From the NCBI RefSeq assembly GCF_014489845.1, contig NZ_JABURY010000016.1, positions 1-64,000 on the forward strand: 64,000 nucleotides of DNA, in the 5' to 3' direction. The notes under the pieces are model-generated. The model worked only from the letters and a program-made list of their open reading frames with translations, had not been told where the DNA came from and ran no database searches. The stretch comes from Frischella japonica. Its GTDB lineage: Bacteria > Pseudomonadota > Gammaproteobacteria > Enterobacterales > Orbaceae. The translations under genes and the position numbers were made by a program. Positions 1 through 8,517 of the stretch are shown here, in pieces (within the stretch, counting starts at the first letter, position 1; every line of letters begins with the position of its first letter).

Positions 1-608
1 AATGCACTAAAAATCATCCCATACAATTTTGGCAATGCTTTCCCTATTTTTGGATTAGCTGTATTTTGATTAACAATCTGTTGCGACTGAAACGGTTGGC
101 TGTTTTCAATTGTCGGTATATCAAAGTAACCCTTATTTAACAACGTTAAGCCATAAAGAATTAATCCACTAATAGGTAAAATCCAAGTAATTGCAAATAG
201 TTGTGGTATGATGGAAAAAACCACTAAAAATGCTATCGTGTCATGAATATCAAAATCTAACTCGGAACTTAAATTGGACATATAGTCCCATAACGTTGGT
301 GAAATTATTTTTAGCGAAAATTCATAGATTAAAAATTTAGTTAGACAGAAAATAACTGAAAAAACAATTGCTAATACAATTGTTTGCTGATAGTTTTTAG
401 TGGTTAACAAATACAATTTTTGATTATTAAAAAAGATACAACTCAATAACAGAAAAAAGAAAAAAAACGTTATTTGCTGTATTCCTAACAAAATATATTG
501 AGAAATATCTGGTAAAGTAGGACTAAAATTCATTAGTAACAATGATTCTACAACCCACAATATAATAAAGCAGATACTTGAAAACAATAATGGTAAACGA
601 TAGTTCAT
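1..608 (-). CDS. Integral membrane protein of unknown function, C-terminus beyond the window edge
   Basis: An open minus-strand frame runs from an ATG at 608 to the window edge, about 202 codons without a stop. The start is preceded by a strong ribosome binding site (AGGAAGGG, 3 to 10 bases upstream). The product begins MNYRLPLLFSSICF and shows about four or five hydrophobic segments, including FFFFFLLLSC, VLAIVFSVIF and IAFLVVFSIIP, followed by a polar stretch rich in Gln and Asn. I do not recognise the family. It points the same way as dnaX but lies 336 bp beyond it, so it is probably a separate transcription unit. Membrane location is inferred from hydrophobicity only. Confidence 0.6.
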   Translation of the reverse strand, partial: MNYRLPLLFSSICFIILWVVESLLLMNFSPTLPDISQYILLGIQQITFFFFFLLLSCIFFNNQKLYLLTTKNYQQTIVLAIVFSVIFCLTKFLIYEFSLKIISPTLWDYMSNLSSELDFDIHDTIAFLVVFSIIPQLFAITWILPISGLILYGLTLLNKGYFDIPTIENSQPFQSQQIVNQNTANPKIGKALPKLYGMIFSA

Positions 609-944
609 ATTCCCTTCCTAAAATAGTATTCAATCGATAAGTTGTGGTGTTTTCTCAGCGTCATTTATACGACGCATTATTTATTTGCTGGATAACAAGT
701 AGCCGTTTATTAAATTTTTACCATCATCGGGCAGGTTATAAATGATTTGTATGTAATACACCGACAATGCGCTACGCCATTCACGCTAACTTTTAACATG
801 ATATATACCCACATTCTGGCTTTCTACATGCATACCTTCATTTAATGCGCTTACTTTATTAAATCCGCTAGATAGAGCGTCACTACTTTATATTTTACGA
901 TTGCTTAATCAATAACTGCGCAAATTTTATGCCTACGAATTATA
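609..944. other. Gap between dnaX and the membrane protein, containing a coding-like remnant
   Basis: No intact gene is visible in this 336-bp stretch. It holds the broken frame listed at 681-887 on the minus strand. No convincing terminator hairpin with a T-run was found downstream of dnaX. Confidence 0.4.
681..887 (-). pseudogene. Unrecognised gene fragment with one in-frame stop
   Basis: The minus-strand frame from 887 to 681 reads like protein (segments SALNEGMHVESQNVGIYHVKS and later LPDDGKNLINGYLLSSK) but is interrupted by a TAG at 786-788. It has no start codon with a ribosome binding site and ends at a TAA at 681-683. The composition is like neighbouring coding sequence. I do not recognise a family. 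It is most likely the tail of a gene decayed downstream of dnaX, but a chance open frame in AT-rich DNA cannot be excluded. Confidence 0.3.
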
Positions 945-2975
945 TTATAAAGGGCGAATACTTTCATCATCAATTTTTGCTTCAAAAAATTGACATAGCA
1001 AAGCGACTTTACTGTCCGAATTGACCGCCTTTCTAGCTTGGGTACATTTATCCTGAAAGATGACTTCACGTACTTCTGCAGGAGTTGAATGTGTATTGTC
1101 ATCATCAATCACAACATCAATATTGACGATTTGCTGACGATAACTTGCTAATGCTTCACTTAATCGCCTTACATTGGCTGGATTTTTTACTAAATGAGCA
1201 TATGCTGATCGCACATGTAATATTATATGTTGCTCATCAATGTGTTCTAAAAAAGCATTAATTGCAATTTGTTTAATTAAAGGTGGTAAAGCTAACCTCT
1301 CTATTTCAGCACTCCAAGCATCAATCTTTATTGCTTCTTGGATGAGTTTTTCAACCAGCTCAGGCGTTTTTTCATGTTCAAAAGCTGAACGAATCGACTT
1401 AGCATCTAATTTATTATCTACATTAGCGGTAAAATGCTCACTAAACTGCCACTGATAGGTTTCAGCAGTTTCAGCCTCATTTGTTATACTATCAAATGAG
1501 GTTGTTTCACCATTCTCTTTAGCGACGTCTATCGTTGGTAAACTTAATTTTGTGTTAATTTGTTCGATTTTATCTTTTGGTATAATCGATTGTACAGGTT
1601 CAACCTGTTTAGACTTTTTTAAGGTTTTTTCACCATCAATTAATTGTTGTCTAGCTGACAAAATCGATTTAGTAATATCTGATATGTTCTCACTATCTGT
1701 AATTCCTGTTTCTGGTCTAGTTGATGATGGTTCTGCAGCAACAACACTGTCCTCTTGTCGAAACTTAGTGGCTGGATTAACCACATATTTATCATTACTA
1801 CTGGAATTGGTATGAATCGCTGCTGGTTCGGGAGATGGCGTGTTATCAATGATTTTAGCCTGAGTCATATCCGCACCGGCTGATGCAAAATATTTTGGCA
1901 TAAACGCCAGAGCTCTTAAAAAACTCATTGCGACAGCCATCTTTTTATCAGGTGCATAATCAAGTTCTTTACGTCCATTTATCAAAATTTGATAAAACAG
2001 TTGGACATCGTTTGGAGGCATAGCCTGGGCTAAATAACGGATACGTTGTTCAGCGTCAGCATAATCACCTAAAGCGGTTGGTACAATCTGTAAAAATGCA
2101 ATTTGTTGTAATAATGCTATTGTTTCTACTAATAAATTATCCCACTCAACACCTTGTTTAGCAGCAGTTTCGAGGTGTTGCATTAATCCACTTCCATCGG
2201 CATGATAAAGCGCTTCGACTAGTGCAAACGGTAGGGTTTGATCTAATGTGCCAAGCATCATCATTACAGCAGATGTTTCTATTTGACCATTACCTAAGGC
2301 AATCGCTTGGTCAGTCAAACTTAATGCATCACGCATACTACCATTTGCAGCTTTAGCTAATAATTGTAATGCTTTTTCTTCGTGATTTATTTGCTCAATA
2401 TGCAAAATTTTCGCTAATTGATTTTTAATCAATGTTGCATCTAATACATTCAAATGTAAGTGTAAACAACGGGATAAAATCGTTACAGGTAATTTTTGTG
2501 GATCGGTAGTTGCCAACAAAAACTTAACATGTTCTGGTGGTTCCTCGAGTGTTTTAAGTAATGCATTAAAACTACTACGCGATAACATATGCACTTCATC
2601 AATCAAATAGACTTTAAAACGACCTTTTGTCGGTAAATATTGAATATTATCAATTATTTCTCGCGTATCTTCTACCTTGGTACGTGATGCGGCATCAATT
2701 TCTAACAGATCAACAAATCGACCCTGTTCAATGCTGAGACAATTATCACAAACACCACATGGCGTGGCTGTGACACCTGATTCACAATTTAAGCCTTTAG
2801 CAAATAAGCGAGCTATCGTCGTTTTACCTACTCCACGCGTACCGGAAAAAAGATAAGCATGGTGAATTCGCCCTAATGATAATGCATTAGACAAAATCGT
2901 TAATACCTGCTCTTGCCCGACGACTTCACTAAACAATTTCGGTCGCCATTTTCTGGCTAATACTTGATAACTCAT
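945..2975 (-). CDS. dnaX: DNA polymerase III subunits tau and gamma
   Basis: This is the clamp-loader ATPase of the replicative polymerase. The full frame gives tau, 676 residues, close to the E. coli tau of 643. The AAA+ core is intact: Walker A GTRGVGKT at residues 45-52, four zinc-binding cysteines at about 64, 73, 76 and 79, Walker B with LIDEVHML, and the SRC sensor in LSRCLHLHL. The C-terminal part is the tau-specific region that contacts DnaB and the polymerase alpha subunit in E. coli. A heptamer at 1614-1620 lies between the two regions and should give the shorter gamma by -1 frameshifting (see that entry). The usual downstream partners ybaB and recR are not next to it here, and apt is not upstream. 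Confidence 0.97.
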   Translation of the reverse strand: MSYQVLARKWRPKLFSEVVGQEQVLTILSNALSLGRIHHAYLFSGTRGVGKTTIARLFAKGLNCESGVTATPCGVCDNCLSIEQGRFVDLLEIDAASRTKVEDTREIIDNIQYLPTKGRFKVYLIDEVHMLSRSSFNALLKTLEEPPEHVKFLLATTDPQKLPVTILSRCLHLHLNVLDATLIKNQLAKILHIEQINHEEKALQLLAKAANGSMRDALSLTDQAIALGNGQIETSAVMMMLGTLDQTLPFALVEALYHADGSGLMQHLETAAKQGVEWDNLLVETIALLQQIAFLQIVPTALGDYADAEQRIRYLAQAMPPNDVQLFYQILINGRKELDYAPDKKMAVAMSFLRALAFMPKYFASAGADMTQAKIIDNTPSPEPAAIHTNSSSNDKYVVNPATKFRQEDSVVAAEPSSTRPETGITDSENISDITKSILSARQQLIDGEKTLKKSKQVEPVQSIIPKDKIEQINTKLSLPTIDVAKENGETTSFDSITNEAETAETYQWQFSEHFTANVDNKLDAKSIRSAFEHEKTPELVEKLIQEAIKIDAWSAEIERLALPPLIKQIAINAFLEHIDEQHIILHVRSAYAHLVKNPANVRRLSEALASYRQQIVNIDVVIDDDNTHSTPAEVREVIFQDKCTQARKAVNSDSKVALLCQFFEAKIDDESIRPL
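1594..1622 (-). promoter_or_regulatory. Programmed -1 frameshift signal in dnaX (gamma production)
   Basis: On the minus strand, codons TTA AAA AAG contain the slippery heptamer A AAA AAG (1620-1614) in the same phase as in E. coli dnaX. Slipping back one base gives Val (GTC, 1614-1612) followed at once by TAA (1611-1609), so the short product would be about 455 residues. Five bases after the heptamer lies a perfect hairpin, ACAGGT-TGA-ACCTGT (1608-1594). About ten bases upstream is a GATGGTGA stretch that could act as the internal Shine-Dalgarno stimulator. Heptamer phase, immediate stop and hairpin spacing all match the E. coli cassette. Confidence 0.88.
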
Positions 2976-3367
2976 AATTGATAAAAAAACCTTATAATGT
3001 TTATCACCGTTATTAAGAACGGTTAGCTAAATAAATATTGTTCATGATTATTATGCGTGTACTATCATAGCATAGTTTTGTGACCATTTTAGGTTAACGA
3101 TTATCGCTCAATTAATTATTTTTTGTAATAAACCGCTAACAACATAGCTAAACACAGCATCATAATAGCACAGCCTAAACGATGGAATAATAGATAATGA
3201 AAATGTTGCCAAGAGATAGACAACTTACAATGAAGTTGGCATAAATGATAAAAGTATTATTCAAAATGCCTGACATTATAAGTGGCTAAAATTAATTAGT
3301 ATAGCCTGTATACTACAATGTATTATAATAGTTAGATGATCAATCAATTGATTTACACCATAACTAA
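2976..3367. other. Gap upstream of dnaX with a possible promoter
   Basis: There is no intact gene in this 392-bp stretch. On the minus strand an extended -10 (TGCTATGAT, hexamer at 3069-3064) about 90 bp upstream of dnaX could be its promoter, with a weak -35. A small inverted repeat, ACCGTT-N6-AACGGT, lies in the predicted leader near 3010-3027. A short minus-strand frame ending in hydrophobic residues (LGCAIMMLCLAMLLAVYYKK, stop near 3119) may be a gene remnant but is too short to judge. Confidence 0.35.
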
Positions 3368-3856
3368 TCAATCCACAATACGTCGAGCGCTCAAGTAGTG
3401 ATTACGCCAATAATGATCGTTTAGATTTGAGTATTGTACCCCATTTTTAGTTGACGCATGCAAAAATAAGCCGTTTTTATAATATATACCGACATGTAAT
3501 CCTGTTGTACCACGACCACTTTTAAAAAAGACTAAATCACCTGCAGATAATTGCTTCACCGCTTTACCCTCTATTATCTGTTCTTTAGTAACTCGTGGTA
3601 ACACTTTACCTAATTTCTGATGATAAAATGTCTTTGTCAAGCCTGAACAATCGATCCCTTTTGAATTATTGCCCCCATAGCGATAAGGCGTTTTTTTCCA
3701 TACCTGATAAAATGATTCGATCTTTTTTATAATTTGTGGATGTGATTGATTGTCAGCATATAAACTAGATTCGGAACTACATGCCGTCAAACAGATAACT
3801 AAAAAGAATAGTAGATTACGTAAATTAATTAACCGATTGCAATTCATTGGCCACAT
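3368..3856 (-). CDS. NlpC/P60 lipoprotein, MepS-like murein endopeptidase
   Basis: Predicted outer-membrane lipoprotein peptidase that cuts peptide cross-links in murein. A signal peptide ends in the lipobox LTAC, with the lipidated Cys at about residue 26. The NlpC/P60 domain carries the catalytic Cys in GIDCSGLTKTFY, the first His in GLHVGIYY and the second in FLHASTKNG, matching E. coli MepS (Spr). I place the start at the ATG at 3856, because AGAGGT at 3870-3865 is correctly spaced for it; a TTG at 3862 is too close and the ATG at 3847 too far. The start overlaps the end of the GTPase gene by 32 bp, which suggests translational coupling. MepS versus NlpC assignment is open. Confidence 0.85.
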   Translation of the reverse strand: MWPMNCNRLINLRNLLFFLVICLTACSSESSLYADNQSHPQIIKKIESFYQVWKKTPYRYGGNNSKGIDCSGLTKTFYHQKLGKVLPRVTKEQIIEGKAVKQLSAGDLVFFKSGRGTTGLHVGIYYKNGLFLHASTKNGVQYSNLNDHYWRNHYLSARRIVD

Positions 3857-5201
3857 TATCAATTACCTCTTGTCGTTGTTCACTATAACTGCCGATTTTG
3901 ATCTTTTTATTTAAGCTCGACCACTCTTGATGGATTCGGCTAACTTGTAAAGATCGAGGTAATTTCCCTTTCTTCCAAGCCGATTCATTCAATTTTTCTA
4001 ATACAATTGGTCGCTTATCGGCATGTGCACGTGTTGCTAAGCTGGCATTTAATTGCATTAAACGTATCGATAAATAACAAATCACCGCATCATCAATACT
4101 CATTTTAGTATAACCTGCAAAATGATTTTTAATTTTTGAACCATAATGTTTAATTGCTTGCGCCAATCCACCAACGGTCGCGCCAATTAAAGCGGCCGAC
4201 CCCAATGTAATGCCCCCTAAAGCTAAATCAAAACTAGCACCAATTGTGGCACCTGAAATCATTCCTTTACCAACGGAAATTCCAACTAATTTAATTGCTT
4301 CCAAATTAAACAAATCGTTAGAAAAACGCCCTTCCACTAAGGGGAGATTTTCGTTGGTTTCGTATGCTATATTAAAACGATACAATTTGAGTAAATCGTT
4401 AATGGCTTTATGTTCTCGTTGACGTACTTTATTCTGCATAATTTTTGCAATCGAAGTAATATCATCTTTTGCTTTTTCACTATAAGCTGCCACATCGATC
4501 AATGCTTCGGCGATAATCAATTTAGCAGTCTGTTGCCGTGTTAGACGTTGTTGATTAATACGTTCCTGCCATAAACTTAATACGACATTAGCCGATTCTA
4601 GTAATAATGATAATCCACTATATAAACGTTCCTCACCTTCAAGGGAAGGAAATACTGCATCGAAACGTACCGTAATATGAACACCAACCCTTGACAATAG
4701 CTGCTTCCAGCCTTCTTCATAAGGTGAATCACTCGCTGTAAAATTCAATACTGCTAAAATCGGTTTATCACTGTAGGTCAAAACCGCTAATTCATCATGA
4801 TATTTCGCCAATATTGGTTCTCTGACATCGATCACATAAATTGCGGCTTGGCTATTTAATAATTGGCGAATAACTTTGGCTTCTTGTTCAAATTGATATT
4901 TTGCTTCGGGACTCGCTAAAAATTGCTGTAATTTATCTATACCGTCTTGCTTCGGGTTATCACGATTTAAACGTGATATATAATCAAATAGCGCAATACT
5001 ATCTTCCAGTCCTGGAGTGTCATAAAAGACAATTTTTTTTCCTTGATTGAGCGAAAATTTGATTGCCTCAACATGTCTAGTAGTTCCTGGCTTATCGGAG
5101 ACCTTACCTAGTTCACTATCTTGCGTTAAAGTACGTAACAGAGAGGTTTTCCCAACATTAGTATGACCTACAATGGCTAAATTAAGTTCATTTAACATCA
5201 T
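3825..5201 (-). CDS. Membrane-associated P-loop GTPase, DUF3482 family
   Basis: An Era-like G domain is at the N-terminus: Walker A GHTNVGKT, switch II DTPG, and an NFTASD stretch in place of the usual NKxD specificity motif. The C-terminal half is the DUF3482 region, with a glycine- and alanine-rich stretch (GATIGASFDLALGGITLG) that could insert into a membrane. The function of this family is not known. The gene directly follows the DUF2868 membrane protein, a pairing seen widely in proteobacteria. A GTG at 5207 is the first possible start, but it lies inside the ribosome binding site AGGTGA, so ATG at 5201 (or 5198) is preferred. The downstream lipoprotein gene overlaps its 3' end. Confidence 0.85.
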   Translation of the reverse strand: MMLNELNLAIVGHTNVGKTSLLRTLTQDSELGKVSDKPGTTRHVEAIKFSLNQGKKIVFYDTPGLEDSIALFDYISRLNRDNPKQDGIDKLQQFLASPEAKYQFEQEAKVIRQLLNSQAAIYVIDVREPILAKYHDELAVLTYSDKPILAVLNFTASDSPYEEGWKQLLSRVGVHITVRFDAVFPSLEGEERLYSGLSLLLESANVVLSLWQERINQQRLTRQQTAKLIIAEALIDVAAYSEKAKDDITSIAKIMQNKVRQREHKAINDLLKLYRFNIAYETNENLPLVEGRFSNDLFNLEAIKLVGISVGKGMISGATIGASFDLALGGITLGSAALIGATVGGLAQAIKHYGSKIKNHFAGYTKMSIDDAVICYLSIRLMQLNASLATRAHADKRPIVLEKLNESAWKKGKLPRSLQVSRIHQEWSSLNKKIKIGSYSEQRQEVIDNVANELQSVN

Positions 5202-5207
5202 TCTCAC

Positions 5208-6521
5208 CTAATTATTTAACCAAGTAGGATTAGCTTGTTCAAGTTGTAGTGACTGTATACAATCAAGCCAATTATGAAATTGACGCCCCTGATTGATTAA
5301 CCAAATACGACAATGATGTGATTTACCCTGTAAAGATTTTATTAAATGTGTTATGCCTCGTTCAGGAGAGCGATCGGTATCAATTGCGATCAATAATTTC
5401 TCTGCTGGATAACGTTGTAAATGCTCTAAAACCTGTTTTTGTTGTTCATTAGTATTCATAAAACCTAAAAAATTGGTATTATTTGGTATCGACCAACTTT
5501 CCGCAATTTCGATAGCCACTAAAACATTCTGTTGACCTTGAATTGGAATGTTGTCGATTTTAGTGGGCTGGTTATTCGCATAAACAATTTCTTTATCAAT
5601 TATCGTTTTACTTATATAAGACTCTAAATCGGGCAACAATAACTGATATTCGGGAAGTTGAATATCTAGCATTATGCTTCGGCAAGCCACTCGCCATTTT
5701 ATCCAACAAAAGATGAGTAATCCAAAACGAACGAGTACGCCATAAACAATAAAAACGCCTAATAACCATATTGCCCAGGCAGATCTCGCCTCTGCTGCGG
5801 CAATTGCCTGATCGCTGGTACGTATGATCGCATCATCGGGTATCGAAAACCCAAGCCATGAGGGAATTTCTCCTAACAAATAGGTTATTTTAACTACAGT
5901 ATCCGTAGTTAACAATGTCGTTTGCCATTCAAAGCTATAGTGTTTGGTTGAAAGTAAGGCGATAAGTATAAATAATGCCATAATCAAAAGTACTGACCAT
6001 AGCAAATTAACCACCGTACCAATCAACCAACGAATTTGTCCACCAAACAAAGATATCAATGCCGGCAATAATTGAGTTACTGTATTCTTTTTAGTGAATT
6101 TTTGCGTTAACCAAGACCAAATATAGACAAAGAAACTTCCACTTTCACTCGGTAAGATAATCCATGATAATAGCCAGATTGTTAACATTAAAAAATGAAA
6201 ACCTAACAAACATACTAAAGCCCAATACAGATTAACAGGATTGGTCGCTAAGGCACTAAATGCTATACCAGCACCACTAAAAAAAGCCAATAAAACCAAT
6301 AAAAACAACGATGTATAAGCTGCGCGCAACCATCTAATCTGGGCTAATTTAACCCCATATTGTATACTAATCGTCTGAGCGCGTTGGATGATTCGCTGAG
6401 CTAAATTACCATCCATCGCTCTTGCCTGTCGGTTAGCATCATCATCTTGAAAACGACCATTATCCTTTTCAATTAAACGGATGGTTTCAGTTAACCAAAG
6501 CGATTTAAGATATTGATTCAT
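5208..6521 (-). CDS. DUF2868 membrane protein, partner of the downstream GTPase
   Basis: 437 residues. After a charged N-terminus (about 65 residues) come two hydrophobic segments near 65-130, a second pair between about 165 and 190, and another near 250-275; the C-terminal third is soluble. This matches the DUF2868 family, which is found next to DUF3482 GTPases. The stop codon abuts the start region of the GTPase gene, so the two are almost certainly co-transcribed and coupled. The C-terminal domain includes VLVAIEIAESW and LLIAIDTDRSPERG, strand-like motifs with a possible nucleotide-binding look, but I would not assign an activity. Confidence 0.8.
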   Translation of the reverse strand: MNQYLKSLWLTETIRLIEKDNGRFQDDDANRQARAMDGNLAQRIIQRAQTISIQYGVKLAQIRWLRAAYTSLFLLVLLAFFSGAGIAFSALATNPVNLYWALVCLLGFHFLMLTIWLLSWIILPSESGSFFVYIWSWLTQKFTKKNTVTQLLPALISLFGGQIRWLIGTVVNLLWSVLLIMALFILIALLSTKHYSFEWQTTLLTTDTVVKITYLLGEIPSWLGFSIPDDAIIRTSDQAIAAAEARSAWAIWLLGVFIVYGVLVRFGLLIFCWIKWRVACRSIMLDIQLPEYQLLLPDLESYISKTIIDKEIVYANNQPTKIDNIPIQGQQNVLVAIEIAESWSIPNNTNFLGFMNTNEQQKQVLEHLQRYPAEKLLIAIDTDRSPERGITHLIKSLQGKSHHCRIWLINQGRQFHNWLDCIQSLQLEQANPTWLNN

Positions 6522-7124
6522 AAAAAATTAAAGTGATACTGGTTACAGTTTTATTTATTATACACATTATTTTTTTAACTGTGCAGGTTTTGTTTTTATC
6601 AGGAGTAGAAAACATTGTTTTTGGGTAATTTTATAATCTATTGTTTTTTATTGCTTTAATATTCAATTTTAATAAATTTATTCTACATTTAAACGCTATT
6701 TATTAATATTTAAACACTACACAAAATGATTATAATTAGATAGTTATTACGATCCAGAAAGATCAAACCTTTAAAACATTATTGATTTTCTCCTCAATGA
6801 TATAGATAAACCTTATCTCTTCTACTCAGTTGTTAATCCAATTATATATAATTGGATAAGTTTAAATAATTTACAAAGCAATGTAATTATTTCAATTAAG
6901 ATAAATATCGATCGCAGCGTAAGTGATTTAGATAATGTCTAAAGATAAATTAAATTTCATAGCTAAATGTTTAAAATAAATTCAATTTACATTTTAATTA
7001 TATCGCAGTTTTATTAATCAATATTTCAATAATAATATTTTAAAATATCCACAGATTTACAAACTAATATATTCAGTATTATAGTATCTAGCATGTTGTT
7101 TAATACATAATCAAATAAAATCGC
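6522..7124. other. Very AT-rich gap between two divergent genes
   Basis: This 603-bp stretch separates the DUF2868 gene (minus) from the DMT exporter (plus). I see no coding sequence. It should hold both promoters. The one clear structure is the 22-bp palindrome listed separately. Confidence 0.5.
6836..6857. repeat. Perfect 22-bp palindrome
   Basis: Arms ATCCAATTATA and TATAATTGGAT meet without a spacer. It lies 268 bp upstream of the DMT exporter and 315 bp upstream of the DUF2868 gene, so it could be an operator for either. No adjacent regulator gene is visible. Confidence 0.5.
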
Positions 7125-8045
7125 ATGAACAAAAAAAATTTTTTTAATAGTAAATTTGTTATTTTTTTATTATTCATCATTGTATGTTTGACATGGGGAA
7201 CTACATGGATTGGCATAAAAATTGCGGTTGAAACGGTTAACCCGCTTCTAGCTGCCGGTTTACGTTTTGTGATTGCCTTTCCTTTTTTAATTTTAATCAC
7301 GATTTTCGCAAAATCACCAATATTATTTCCCAAAAAAACAGGGCACTTTTTCATATTATTAACGATATTTTATTTCACGATACCTTACTATTTGATAAGT
7401 TTTGGTGAACAATATGTATCATCTGGTTTAACATCTCTCCTATTTAGTACCATGCCTATTTTTTCTATTCTTTTTGCTAAAATAATTCTCAAAGACAAAA
7501 TTTTTATAAATCAGTTAATAGGTATCTCAGTCGGTTTTCTTTGCTTGATCTATATTTTGATATCAGAAGGGTTGGTTATTTCGTATACCGATTTTTTGGG
7601 GGTTATCTCTATCCTTTTAGCGGCATTAATGCATGGTTTCTTATATGTTTATTCGAAAAAAGCTGGTGAAGGCATAAATGTTTTTACCTTCAATACACTT
7701 CCAATTGGCGTCGCTGGCATTATGCTATGTCTTTTAAGTTTTTATTTTGAAGATAATCATTTCCAAAATATATCTTTAAATAGTTGGTTAGCATTAATTT
7801 ATCTAGGTATTTTCGCATCAGTAGGTGGCTTTATAGCCTATTTCTTTTTACTCAAGCGAATGAGTCCAGTTATACTATCATTTATTTTCATAATTTTTCC
7901 CGTTGTTGCGATTTTCATTTCATCTATTTATGATAATAAAATCATTTCGACTAATTTTATTATCTGTACTTTTATCATGTTGTGTGGTTTTGCAATAACT
8001 AAATTACCTATTGATTTTTTAAAAAAGAAAATGCATAAAGTTTAG
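7125..8045 (+). CDS. EamA/DMT family exporter
   Basis: 306-residue inner-membrane protein with ten predicted transmembrane segments arranged as two EamA repeats. The first repeat begins IIVCLTWGTTWIGIKIAVE, typical of the RhaT/YdcZ-like drug and metabolite transporter superfamily. The second repeat starts near residue 150 (FLGVISILLAALMHGFLYVYSK). Such proteins usually export amino acids or other small metabolites; the substrate cannot be told from sequence. The start ATG has no strong ribosome binding site. It is a single-gene unit followed by a hairpin terminator. A second DMT gene lies at 51506. Confidence 0.85.
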   Translation: MNKKNFFNSKFVIFLLFIIVCLTWGTTWIGIKIAVETVNPLLAAGLRFVIAFPFLILITIFAKSPILFPKKTGHFFILLTIFYFTIPYYLISFGEQYVSSGLTSLLFSTMPIFSILFAKIILKDKIFINQLIGISVGFLCLIYILISEGLVISYTDFLGVISILLAALMHGFLYVYSKKAGEGINVFTFNTLPIGVAGIMLCLLSFYFEDNHFQNISLNSWLALIYLGIFASVGGFIAYFFLLKRMSPVILSFIFIIFPVVAIFISSIYDNKIISTNFIICTFIMLCGFAITKLPIDFLKKKMHKV

Positions 8046-8050
8046 ATAAA

Positions 8051-8112
8051 AAACCACATGATATTAAAAAGAAATTAATAAAAATCTTTCTTATTACTAT
8101 CATGCGGTTTTG
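8051..8112 (+). terminator. Long hairpin downstream of the DMT exporter
   Basis: An outer stem AAACCACATGATA pairs with TATCATGCGGTTT with one mismatch, and an inner stem AAGAAA/TTTCTT sits in the loop. The arms are followed by TTTTG. It is well placed to end the transcript at 8045. Confidence 0.6.
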
Positions 8113-8517
8113 TCTTGGTACATAGTTCAAATACGGCAAAAAAATATTAAAAAATACTATTTAACTAAAACCTCAACCCTCTCCATGAAACGAGAAAGCA
8201 ATTGATATTGAGCATCTCGATTTTATTTAATTGTCTATGAGACAGTGATAACTAATAGCGCTATACCGTTAATTAAGGCTTCTTTTGAACGACTAATCTG
8301 CCAACAAACATTAACAGTTAAATATGTTTTATTTTACAAACTAAACATCAGTAATATGAAATGCAAAAAACACTTTATCAGATAAAAGATTGGCAAGCTG
8401 GTCTTTTTATATGAACTAGTTCATCAACCGTATGGTAACCCCAGACAAAAGTGGAAAGTTACCACGGTATAATCAACCTCAGCCATTGATTTAAGTTGTT
8501 AAAATCTAGCTAAAACT
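8113..8517. other. Convergent intergenic stretch
   Basis: No gene is visible between the DMT exporter and roxA, which converge here. A perfect 14-bp palindrome, ATGAACTAGTTCAT, lies at 8411-8424. No clear terminator for roxA was found. Confidence 0.4.

Noticed and set aside
905-1108. Minus-strand 67-codon frame overlapping the dnaX end
   Set aside because: Out of frame with dnaX, overlaps its last 55 codons, and has no ribosome binding site. It does not correspond to the -1 frame of the frameshift, which stops at once near 1609.
1552-1815. Plus-strand 87-codon open frame
   Set aside because: Lies wholly inside dnaX on the opposite strand; Ser/Leu-rich product and no ribosome binding site. 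A shadow frame.
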